Positions 40,456-48,158 of a DNA stretch of 64,000 nucleotides are shown one piece after another. The notes beneath the pieces were generated by a model that had not been told where the DNA came from, ran no database searches, and was given only the letters and a program-made list of their open reading frames with translations. This stretch comes from Holophagales bacterium. GTDB lineage: Bacteria > Acidobacteriota > Thermoanaerobaculia > UBA5066. The stretch covers positions 62,001 through 126,000 of the forward strand of contig JADJZB010000025.1 in NCBI GenBank assembly GCA_016719485.1, read 5' to 3'. Made by a program: the position numbers and the translations under genes. The stretch's first letter is position 1, and each line of letters begins with the position of its first letter.

Positions 40456-42432
40456 TCAGAGCTCGACCTGGAGGCCCAGCTCGACGACGCGCCCCGGCGG
40501 GATGTTGAAGAACGCCGTCGCGCGGCCCTCGGAGCGGGCCATCCAGGCGAAGACGTGCTCGCGCCACAGGGCCATCCCGGGGCGCTTGCTCGCGATGAGG
40601 GTCTCGCGGCCGAGGAAGAACGTCGTCTCCATCGGCTCGAACCCCTTGCCGTCGAGCTTGAGCTTGCGCAGCGCCCGCGGCACGTCGGGGTTCTCCATGA
40701 AGCCGTAGTGGAGCGTGACGCGCCAGAAGCACGGCCCGAGGAACTGCACCCGGCTCCGCTCCTTCTCCTTCAGCCGCGGCACCTCGTCGGTGACGACGGT
40801 CAGGAAGACGATCCTGTCGTGGAGGATCTTGTTGTGCTTGAGGTTGTGCAGGAGCGGCGGCGGAATTCCTTCCGGGGTCCGGTCCATGAAGACCGCGGTC
40901 CCCCTCACGCGCGTCGGCGACCTCTTCTCGACGTCCTGAAGGAAGACGTCGACCGGGAGCGAGGCCTCCCGCAGGCGGTCCGCGAGGATGATCCGGCCCT
41001 TCTTCCAGGTCGTCATGACCGTGTAGACGAAGAAGGCGATGGCGAGAGGGACCCAGCCGCCGTGCCCGATCTTCACGATGTTCGCGCCGAAGAACGCGAG
41101 GTCCACGACGAGGAGCGCGGCGGCGATCGGCGCCGCGACGGCGCGGGAGACCTTCCACGTCTCGCGGGCGTAGACGTACAGGAGAACCGTCGTGATCCCC
41201 ATCGTCGTCGTCACGGCGACGCCGTACGCGGCCGCGAGGGCGCCCGAGGTCCGGAACGAGAGGACGAGCCAGATGCAGGAAAGGGCCAGCGCCCAGTTGA
41301 TCGAGGGGAGGTAGATCTGCCCGATCTCCTTCTCGGAGGTGTGGTCGATCCTCAGGCGCGGCATGTAGCCGAGCTGGATCGCCTGTCGCGTCAGCGAGAA
41401 GGCGCCCGAGATCACGGCCTGCGAGGCGATGACGGAGGCCGCCGTCGCGAGCAGGACGAGCGGCAGCAGGCCCCACTTCGGCGCGAGGCCGAAGAGCGGA
41501 TTCGCGGCGGCGGCCGGGTTCGTCAGGAGGAGCGCTCCCTGGCCGAAGTAGTTGAGGAGGAGCGACGGGAGGACGAACGCGAACCACCCGACGCGGATCG
41601 GCTTCGCCCCGAAGTGGCCCATGTCGGCGTAGAGCGCCTCGCCGCCGGTGACGACGAGGAAGACCGACCCGAGCAGGAGAAAGCCGGTCATCCCGTTCTC
41701 GACGAAGAAACGGAAGCCGTAGGCCGGGTTCACGGCCGCCACGACCCGTGGCGCGTCGAAGATGTGGACGACGCCGAGGACGGCCAGGACGATGAACCAG
41801 AGAACCATGACCGGGCCGAAGACGGCGCCGACACCCGCTGTCCCCTTCTTCTGGATGAGGAAGAGGACGATGAGGATGACGACGACGATCGGCTGGATGT
41901 AGGGCTTGAACGCGGGCGTGACGATCTCGAGCCCCTCGACGGCCGAGAGGACCGTGATGGCCGGCGTGATGATGCTGTCGCCGTAGAGGAGCGCCGCCCC
42001 GAAGAGACCGAGGGCGACGAGGACGACGTGGCGCGAGGCGCCCGATCCCGACGGCGGTTTGAGGAGCGCCATGAGGGCGAGGATGCCGCCCTCCCCCCGG
42101 TTGTCGGCCCTGAGGACGATGCCGAGGTACTTGATCGAGATCGTCAGGACGAGCGCCCAGAAGATCAGGGAGAGGATGCCGAGGACGTTCGCGGGCGACG
42201 GCGGAATCGGATGGTGGCCCGTGAAGCACTCGCGAAGAGCGTAGAGGGGGCTCGTCCCGATGTCGCCGAAAACGACCCCGAGGGCGCCGACGGTGAGAAT
42301 GGCGAGGTACTTCCCCTGCGGGGCCGCCGGAAGGTGGGTCTTCTCCGTGCCGGCCGAGACGGCTTCGTATGCCCCGGAGGGCGAAGGCGATGGGGGGTGC
42401 GAGCCCGTGGACTCGCCGGAATCCGTCTTCAA
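40456..42432 (-). CDS. kup: Kup/TrkD-type potassium uptake transporter
   Basis: A 658-residue K+/H+ symporter of the KUP/HAK/KT family. The signature FGDIGTSPLYALRECFTGHHPIP lies in the first membrane segment (about residue 57), followed by DNRGEGGILALMALL, YGDSIITPAITVLSAVEGLE and GGEALYADMGHFG, all highly conserved in Kup. About 12 helices are visible up to residue about 455, then a cytoplasmic domain (VFMDRTPEGIPPPLLHNLKHN) as in E. coli Kup. The start is a TTG at 42430-42432: it is the first possible start after an in-frame stop, and no ATG precedes the conserved region. The 29 bp gap to the acyltransferase stop suggests co-transcription with it. Confidence 0.95.
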   Translation of the reverse strand: MKTDSGESTGSHPPSPSPSGAYEAVSAGTEKTHLPAAPQGKYLAILTVGALGVVFGDIGTSPLYALRECFTGHHPIPPSPANVLGILSLIFWALVLTISIKYLGIVLRADNRGEGGILALMALLKPPSGSGASRHVVLVALGLFGAALLYGDSIITPAITVLSAVEGLEIVTPAFKPYIQPIVVVILIVLFLIQKKGTAGVGAVFGPVMVLWFIVLAVLGVVHIFDAPRVVAAVNPAYGFRFFVENGMTGFLLLGSVFLVVTGGEALYADMGHFGAKPIRVGWFAFVLPSLLLNYFGQGALLLTNPAAAANPLFGLAPKWGLLPLVLLATAASVIASQAVISGAFSLTRQAIQLGYMPRLRIDHTSEKEIGQIYLPSINWALALSCIWLVLSFRTSGALAAAYGVAVTTTMGITTVLLYVYARETWKVSRAVAAPIAAALLVVDLAFFGANIVKIGHGGWVPLAIAFFVYTVMTTWKKGRIILADRLREASLPVDVFLQDVEKRSPTRVRGTAVFMDRTPEGIPPPLLHNLKHNKILHDRIVFLTVVTDEVPRLKEKERSRVQFLGPCFWRVTLHYGFMENPDVPRALRKLKLDGKGFEPMETTFFLGRETLIASKRPGMALWREHVFAWMARSEGRATAFFNIPPGRVVELGLQVEL

Positions 42433-42461
42433 CGCGGCCGAAGTCTAATGCAGGCCGCCCG

Positions 42462-43403
42462 TCAGCGTGCGGGCGGGCCGGCGGCGGGGGCCCGGGAGGC
42501 GAGGATCGAGGCGATTTCCTCGTCCTTTTCCCGGAAGAGCCTTCTCACCCACGCCTGGACCCCCTCGCGGAACGCGGCGTCGTCCGCGTAGTCGCCCGTG
42601 AACCACGCGACGGGAATCGGCCGCTCGCGCACCCGGACGACCACCTCGGGAAGGCCGCGGGAGATCGCGTCCCAGAAGGTCGGCGACCCGTGCGGGTAGA
42701 CGATCGTCACGTCGACGAGCCCCTTCAGCTGCTCCCCCATGGCGCTCGCCGCGAAGGCGAGCCCGCCCGCCTTCGGCGAGAGGAGGTGTCGGTACTCCGC
42801 GCCGCCCCGGGCGTGCTTGGCCGGCGTGAAGCGCGTGCCCTCGATGAAGTTCAGGATCGCGGCCGGGGCGTGGCGGAACTTCTCGCACGCGCGGCGCGTC
42901 GCCTCGAGGTCCTCGAATCTCAGGGCGGGGTTCTTCTCGAGCGCCTCGCGCGGGTGCCGCTTCATGAACGGGAAGTCGAGCGCCCGCCAGGCCAGGCCGA
43001 GCACCGGCACCCGGATCAGCTGCTGCTTGAGGAAGAAGCGCAGGAATGGAAGCCTCCTCAGGAACACCCCCTGCAGGACCGGAATGTCGACCCACGACTG
43101 GTGGTTCGACACGACGAGGTACGAAACGTCGCGGCGCAGCCCCTCGAGACCCCGGACGTCGTAGACCGTCGGCTGCGTGAGGCGAAGGAAGAAGGTGTTG
43201 ACCGCGATCCAGGCTTCGCCGATGGCGACGAGGAGCCGCGAGACGCGGCGCCGCCAGGAGGCGACCGGCACCGCGAGCCTGAGGAGCGCCACGAGGTACA
43301 GGACGGAGCAGAGGACGACGGTGTTGGCGGCGAACAGGAAGAACGTGACGCTCCCGACGGCGAGACGGACGGCGGCCGGGGGAGCCGGGGGGGCGGAAGT
43401 CAT
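42462..43403 (-). CDS. PlsC-like 1-acyl-glycerol-phosphate acyltransferase (YihG-like)
   Basis: A 313-residue membrane acyltransferase. Motif I is NHQSWVD with the catalytic His101 and Asp106 (HX4D); later EGTRFTP matches motif III (consensus EGTRS). N-terminal hydrophobic segments (about 12-45 and 55-75) anchor it. Length and the NHQSWVDIPVLQ ... FFLKQQLIRVPVLGLAW pattern resemble E. coli YihG more than PlsC, which is shorter. It should acylate lysophosphatidic acid or a related lipid. The ATG at 43401-43403 is preferred over longer in-frame starts because homology begins there. It is probably first gene of an operon with kup. Confidence 0.88.
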   Translation of the reverse strand: MTSAPPAPPAAVRLAVGSVTFFLFAANTVVLCSVLYLVALLRLAVPVASWRRRVSRLLVAIGEAWIAVNTFFLRLTQPTVYDVRGLEGLRRDVSYLVVSNHQSWVDIPVLQGVFLRRLPFLRFFLKQQLIRVPVLGLAWRALDFPFMKRHPREALEKNPALRFEDLEATRRACEKFRHAPAAILNFIEGTRFTPAKHARGGAEYRHLLSPKAGGLAFAASAMGEQLKGLVDVTIVYPHGSPTFWDAISRGLPEVVVRVRERPIPVAWFTGDYADDAAFREGVQAWVRRLFREKDEEIASILASRAPAAGPPAR

Positions 43404-43534
43404 CGGGTGCGAATCGTAACGGCGCCGGGAGGGATGCGCTTGCTGCAACGCAGAATCCGCGTAACATTCCCGCGGCGGCGGTCCCTTCCCCCGCGCTCGG
43501 GACGGCGGAACGGCCCTGTCCACAGGAGCCTCAC

Positions 43535-44203
43535 GTGAGCGTCCTCTCGCTGCCCTCCCCCTCCACCACCGTCGCCGCGCCGGCGTTCGCCATCGGCTCG
43601 CGAAAGCTCGCCGTTCCCGGAAGGCCGGCCGACCGCGCGACGCTCGCCCATCACCTCGCCGTCCTTCCGCTCCCGGCCCGCACCCTGGCGCTCGTCACCG
43701 GAAACGCCCCCGGGGAGCTGCCGGCCGACGCGGTCCTCGTGCGCTGGGTCGCCGTCCGGCTGCGGTCGCTCTCTTCGCACCTCATCGCCGGCGAGACCTC
43801 GGGCAGCGTCTTCCGGCAGGAGGCGGCCGGCCTCGCCGCCCTCGGCCCCGACCCGGCACCCGCTGGCGAGGAGATGCTCGTCGGCCTCGCCGCCGCGGCC
43901 CGGAGGCTCGCGACGTGGCGTCTCGTGCCCGAGCCCGCGATCGCGTCCTTCCAGGCGTCGCTCGTCGGCCTCTCCGGGTCGGGGGCGCCGAAGTCGGCCT
44001 CGAGGACGCTCGACGACGCGGTGCGGGGCGGATTCCCGGCTCCGGTCGCCGCGCTCGTCGAGCTCCTCGGCAATCCGGAGGTCGAGGACGGCGCGCTGAA
44101 GGAGGCGACCCTTCGGCTGACCGCCGGCGGGACGCGACCCGGAGCCGACGCGCTCGCCGGGATGATCGCGATCGTCCGCGACGTCGCCCTCGGCCCTCTC
44201 TGA
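43535..44203 (+). CDS. hypothetical protein of unknown function, Ala/Leu/Arg-rich
   Basis: A 222-residue protein from a GTG at 43535, with AGGAG six bases upstream. It is rich in Ala, Leu, Pro and Arg with few aromatic residues, largely helical by eye (DRATLAHHLAVLPLPARTLAL; EEMLVGLAAAARRLATWRLV), with no signal, membrane segment or recognised motif. It lies upstream of the radical SAM gene on the same strand (163 bp gap). It is divergent from the acyltransferase gene. I do not recognise a family; function unknown. Codon bias agrees with a real gene. Confidence 0.6.
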   Translation: MSVLSLPSPSTTVAAPAFAIGSRKLAVPGRPADRATLAHHLAVLPLPARTLALVTGNAPGELPADAVLVRWVAVRLRSLSSHLIAGETSGSVFRQEAAGLAALGPDPAPAGEEMLVGLAAAARRLATWRLVPEPAIASFQASLVGLSGSGAPKSASRTLDDAVRGGFPAPVAALVELLGNPEVEDGALKEATLRLTAGGTRPGADALAGMIAIVRDVALGPL

Positions 44204-44366
44204 CGCCCGGAGCGCCTCCGCGACGACGATCGTTCAAGCGGTTCCGGGCGGACGCCCGTCGGGCGGGCGCCTTGACGTCCGCCTCCGGGCCCGGCACGCT
44301 CGCGGCCTCATCCGAAAGCGCCCGAGCCCGCCACCTGCGGACGCAACCGACGTCCTCCTCGTCTCG

Positions 44367-46439
44367 ATGCCGTTCGGCCCCGAGATGTCGCCGTCTCTCG
44401 GTCTGTCCCTGCTGAAAGCGTCGCTGGCGCCGGGCGGCACGTCCGTGGGAGTCCTCTACTTCACGCTCGCCTTCGCCGAGCTCCTCGGCGAGAGGCTCTA
44501 CACGAAGATCGCCACCGACGGCACCCGGTCGATCCGCGAGCTCGCGGGCGAGTGGGTCTTCCGCGAGGCGCTCTTCGGGCCCGACCCCGCCGCGGACGAG
44601 CGGTGGGAGCGCGAGGTCCTCCTCGGCCGCGCCTGCTGGGGCGCGCGCGAGCTCGCGCGGCCCGTTCCCGCCTCCTTCGTCGCGGGGCTTCGCCGCGCGC
44701 GGACCCGGGCCGCCGGGTTCGTCGAGCGGTGTCTCTCCGAGGTCCTGGCGCGTCGGCCGCGGCTCGTCGGCTTCACGAGCGTCTTCCAGCAGCACGCCGC
44801 TTCGCTCGCCCTGGCCCGGCGCATCGCGGACGTCGCCCCCGGCACCGTCGTCGTCTTCGGCGGCGCGAACTGCGAGGGGGTGATGGGGGCCGAGACCGTG
44901 AGGAGCTTCCCGTTCGTCGACGCGGCCGTCTCGGGAGAGGGCGACCTCGTCTTCCCCGAGCTCGTCCGCCGCGTGCTCGCCGCGCGCTCGTTCGACGATC
45001 TCCCCGGTGTCACGACGCGGGCGAACGTCGCCGCGCGATTCGCCCAGGGCCGATTCCCGAACGCGCCATCGGTGACGCGGATGGACGACCTGCCGGTCCC
45101 CGACGACGCGGACTACTTCGACCAGTTCGCGCGGAGCCGCTTCGCCGGGAAGTGGACGCCGGGCCTCTTCCTGGAGACGGCGCGCGGCTGCTCGTGGGGC
45201 GAGAAGAGCCACTGCACGTTCTGCGGCCTCAACGGAACGACCATGGCCTTCCGGAGCAAGTCCCCCGACCGCGCGCTCGGCGAGCTCCGCGCTCTCGTCG
45301 CGCGGCACCCCCGGAGCGACCTGCAGGTCGTCGACAACATCCTCGACGCGCGCTACTTCGAGAGCCTCCTCCCCGAGCTCGCGAAGTCTCCTCCGCCCTC
45401 GCCCGTCTTCTGGGAGACGAAGTCGAGCCTGAAGAAGAGCCAGGTCCGCCTCCTCGCCGCGGCGGGCGTCACGCGGATCCAGCCCGGCATCGAGAGCCTC
45501 AGCGACGCGGTGCTGAAGCTGATGAGGAAGGGCGTCACCGCCTTCCAGAACGTCCAGCTCCTGAAGTGGTGCCGCGAGCTCGGCGTCACGCCCTACTGGA
45601 ACCTCCTCTGGGGCTTTCCCGACGAGGCGCCGGAGGAATACGCGCGGATGGCGCGCCTCGTTCCGCTCCTCTCCCACCTCGCTGGGCCCTCGGGCGTCTC
45701 GGGCCTCAGGCTCGACCGCTTCAGCCCCGGTTTCGACGACGCAGACCGGCTCGGCTTCCTCGACGTCACGCCGATGCCGTCCACTGCCGCCGTCTATCCG
45801 CTCGGACCCGAGGCCGTGGCGAACCTCGCGTACTCCTTCTCGTTTCGGGCCCGCGGCCACGGGGACGCAGGCGCGTACGTCGCGCCGCTTCTTCGCGAGG
45901 TGGCGCGATGGAAGCGTGCCCAGAGGACGAGCTCTCTCTTCAGCGTCCCGGCCGGCGACGCGCTCCTCGTGTGGGACCTGCGCCCCGTCGCGCGCCGCCC
46001 GCTCACCGTCCTCCGCGGCCTCGCGCGCGTGCTGCACGAGGCGTGCGACGCGTCGGCGACCCTACGCGCTCTGGTGGACGCGGGCCGCTCTGCATGCGGC
46101 TCCACGCGCGAAGAGGTCGCCACCGCGCTCGACACGCTCGTCACAGATCGCCTCCTCCTCCGCGACGGCGAGAGGCATCTCGCGCTCGCCGTTTCGCTCG
46201 GGACCTACTCTCCCGAGGGCCGTGCGCTCGATCACTTCTTCCGTGTCGCGAACGCGATGGGAGAGAAGAAAGGTGACGGAATCACGATTCCCGTTCACAA
46301 TGATGCGGTGACGTTTCGTACACTCCGCGCGCGCGAGAGGCAGAAGTCTCCGGCCGCGACCGAAACAACGCACGCGCACGACAGGCTCTTTTCGGCCCGC
46401 TTCTCCGTGAATCGTCGCGGGAAGCTGGCCATTACCTGA
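44367..46439 (+). CDS. RiPP maturation radical SAM protein (RiPP_rSAM_1 type, B12-binding N-domain)
   Basis: A 690-residue radical SAM enzyme. N-terminal residues about 1-175 form a cobalamin-binding-like domain (PSLGLSLLKASLAPGG; FGGANCEGVMGAE). The radical SAM domain carries ETARGCSWGEKSHCTFCGLNG, with Cys275, Cys283 and Cys286 (Cx7Cx2C, the variant of this family), then VVDNILDARYF, RIQPGIESLSDAVLKLMRKG and WNLLWGFPDEAPEEYARM, all matching, from memory, the ribosomal-peptide maturation radical SAM protein 1 family. These modify precursor peptides; the chemistry of this subtype is poorly known. Family similarity extends upstream of the ATG (DVLLVS at 44349-44366), but no standard start codon exists there. 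No precursor peptide with an NHLP or Nif11 leader is seen nearby. Confidence 0.85.
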   Translation: MPFGPEMSPSLGLSLLKASLAPGGTSVGVLYFTLAFAELLGERLYTKIATDGTRSIRELAGEWVFREALFGPDPAADERWEREVLLGRACWGARELARPVPASFVAGLRRARTRAAGFVERCLSEVLARRPRLVGFTSVFQQHAASLALARRIADVAPGTVVVFGGANCEGVMGAETVRSFPFVDAAVSGEGDLVFPELVRRVLAARSFDDLPGVTTRANVAARFAQGRFPNAPSVTRMDDLPVPDDADYFDQFARSRFAGKWTPGLFLETARGCSWGEKSHCTFCGLNGTTMAFRSKSPDRALGELRALVARHPRSDLQVVDNILDARYFESLLPELAKSPPPSPVFWETKSSLKKSQVRLLAAAGVTRIQPGIESLSDAVLKLMRKGVTAFQNVQLLKWCRELGVTPYWNLLWGFPDEAPEEYARMARLVPLLSHLAGPSGVSGLRLDRFSPGFDDADRLGFLDVTPMPSTAAVYPLGPEAVANLAYSFSFRARGHGDAGAYVAPLLREVARWKRAQRTSSLFSVPAGDALLVWDLRPVARRPLTVLRGLARVLHEACDASATLRALVDAGRSACGSTREEVATALDTLVTDRLLLRDGERHLALAVSLGTYSPEGRALDHFFRVANAMGEKKGDGITIPVHNDAVTFRTLRARERQKSPAATETTHAHDRLFSARFSVNRRGKLAIT

Positions 46440-46478
46440 ACCCCCGTCCTCGAGGGCGGACTACAGCAAGGAGTTCCG

Positions 46479-46673
46479 ATGGCAACGAAGAAGGCAGCGA
46501 AGAAGTCCGTGAAGAAGGCCGTGAAGAAGGTCGTCAAGGCCGTCAAGAAGGCCGTGGCCCCGAAGGCCGCCGCCAAGAAGGCCCCGGCGAAGAAGGCGGT
46601 CAAGAAGGCCGCTCCGAAGAAGGCCGCCCCGAAGAAGGCCGTCGCCAAGAAGAAGGACGTCGGGCTGATCTGA
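46479..46673 (+). CDS. Lys/Ala-rich histone H1-like DNA-binding protein
   Basis: A 64-residue, very basic protein built of AKK/PAK/KKA repeats (MATKKAAKKSVKKAVKKVV ... APKKAVAKKKDVGLI), similar to bacterial histone H1-like proteins that bind DNA non-specifically. AAGGAG lies five bases before the ATG, so expression should be good. It follows the radical SAM gene by 39 bp. It might be unrelated to it, or be a cationic peptide substrate; the absence of Cys and of a recognisable leader argues against the latter. The GC-rich hairpin at 46682 likely ends its transcript. Confidence 0.8.
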   Translation: MATKKAAKKSVKKAVKKVVKAVKKAVAPKAAAKKAPAKKAVKKAAPKKAAPKKAVAKKKDVGLI

Positions 46674-46681
46674 TCGCCCGT

Positions 46682-46720
46682 CGCGCGGGAGCCGGTCCAT
46701 TTCGGGGCCGGCTCCGCGCG
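46682..46720. terminator. GC-rich inverted repeat between convergent genes
   Basis: CGCGCGGGAGCCGG (46682-46695) pairs with CCGGCTCCGCGCG (46708-46720) with one bulged base. No clear T-run follows. It lies between the H1-like gene (plus, stop 46673) and the propeller gene (minus, stop 46749), so it probably stabilises or terminates both transcripts. Confidence 0.5.
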
Positions 46721-46748
46721 GCACCCCGCGCCGCGCGCCTCCGTCCCC

Positions 46749-48158
46749 CTACTTCAGGCCGGTGACGAGGTACAGGTCGGCGCGGTACTGGAAGTAGCTG
46801 TACGCCCAGGAGCGACCGTCCGGCGTCACCTGCGCGGCGACGAACGACTCGACGCCGGCGGGGTCGGCTGGCGTGATCTCCGCGATCACCTCGCGACGGC
46901 GCGTGTCGAGGTCCACCCTGCGGATCCGCGCGGGCAGCTCGTCGAAGCGGAAGACGTAGAGCGACCGTCCGTCGAGGCTCCAGCGCATGGGGACGTCCCC
47001 GGGCTCGAGCCCCTCGGCGAGCGACGGGTCCGCGCCGTCGAGCGGGAAGAGAACGACCCTGTCGTTCGCGTCGAGGACCGCGGCGACTCTTCCGTCGGGG
47101 GAAACGGCATCGCTGCTCGGCGTGATGCGGAAGCCCGCGCCCGAAACGGCGCGCGGCGCACCCGACTCGATGCTCTGCACGTAGAGCCGCACCGGCTTGC
47201 CTTCCTCGTTCGCGGCGACGAGGAGCCTCTCGCCGTCCGGGAAGAACGCCACCGCCTGGTAGCTGACGATCGGACCGCGCTCGAGCGTCTTCACCTGCCC
47301 GGGGCCCGTCGGCAGGAGCGTGAGGCTCGGCGGCGTCGAGGGAACGATCGCGACGGCCCACTGGCCGTCGGGCGAAAGCGGACCCGCAGTCCCCTCTCCG
47401 AGACGCGCCGCGGCGGCGCCGTCCGCGTTCCGCGTGTAGACCGAGTAGGTGCCGACGCCGCCACCGGCCCCCTGCTCGCCGAAGAGGACCGTCTTCCCGT
47501 CGCGCGAGAGGTCCGAGACGACGGTCGCGTCGAGCCAGGAAAGGTCCCGTCCGACGCGACGGTCCGACGTACCGAGCCCCATGCCGAGCCGCACGCGCCC
47601 TTCCGTCATCAGGAGCTCGCCGGAGGGGCTCACGTCGTGCAGGGCGAGGCGGCCCGGGCTTCGCGCGATGAGGCGCCGTTCACCCTTCAGGTCGACGGCC
47701 CAGAGGGCGCTGTTCGGAGAGACCTCCGTCGCCGTGAACCAGACCTCGTCGCCGCCGGGAGCCCAGTCGAGGCCGAGCGCGCTCGCCCAGTCCTTCGAGA
47801 GGACGTCCACTTTCCCCGTCCTGTCCACGACGCAGATCGCGCCCCGGTCGTCGCCGGCGATCGGGTGGTCGATGAAAGCGACGCGGCTCCCGTCGGGCGA
47901 GACACGGACGTTGCTGATCCATCCCGCGGCCTGGTGCAGGATCTTCTCGATCGGGTACTCGAGGCGGTACCGGCCCTCGACCACGCGGCTCACCGCGAGG
48001 TTCCGGCCGTCCGGGGAAAAATCGGCGTCCTCCACGTCGGTGAGGATCCTCCGCGGCGCGCCTCCCACGAGTGGAACGCGCGCGAGGATTCCACCCGTCT
48101 GGAAACCGTAGGTGAACTTCCTGTCGAGCGAGATCGCGAGCTCTCCCGTCGACGACAC
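46749..48158 (-). CDS. TolB/WD40-like beta-propeller half of a frameshifted Ser/Thr kinase
   Basis: A 469-residue reading frame made of TolB/PD40-like blades (VSPDGSRVAFIDHP, LSPDGQWAVAIV, VSPDGRVAAVLD, VTPDGRSWAYSYF). It has no signal peptide; its first residues (MSSTGELAISLDRKFTYGF) continue the sequence of the kinase gene upstream, where in relatives the same polypeptide reads through. Reading frames join if one base near 48174 (run CCCTGGG) is removed, giving PPGDVLSVSSTGE. In intact relatives this is the periplasmic sensor of a membrane kinase. As read here, translation from GTG 48158 would be internal and without a ribosome-binding site, so the protein is probably not made separately. 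Confidence 0.75.
   Translation of the reverse strand: MSSTGELAISLDRKFTYGFQTGGILARVPLVGGAPRRILTDVEDADFSPDGRNLAVSRVVEGRYRLEYPIEKILHQAAGWISNVRVSPDGSRVAFIDHPIAGDDRGAICVVDRTGKVDVLSKDWASALGLDWAPGGDEVWFTATEVSPNSALWAVDLKGERRLIARSPGRLALHDVSPSGELLMTEGRVRLGMGLGTSDRRVGRDLSWLDATVVSDLSRDGKTVLFGEQGAGGGVGTYSVYTRNADGAAAARLGEGTAGPLSPDGQWAVAIVPSTPPSLTLLPTGPGQVKTLERGPIVSYQAVAFFPDGERLLVAANEEGKPVRLYVQSIESGAPRAVSGAGFRITPSSDAVSPDGRVAAVLDANDRVVLFPLDGADPSLAEGLEPGDVPMRWSLDGRSLYVFRFDELPARIRRVDLDTRRREVIAEITPADPAGVESFVAAQVTPDGRSWAYSYFQYRADLYLVTGLK

Noticed and set aside
46295..46648. Hydrophobic Phe/Ala/Leu-rich minus-strand frame opposite the H1-like gene
   Set aside because: It is the reverse reading of Lys/Ala codons in the H1-like gene, which has a strong ribosome-binding site.
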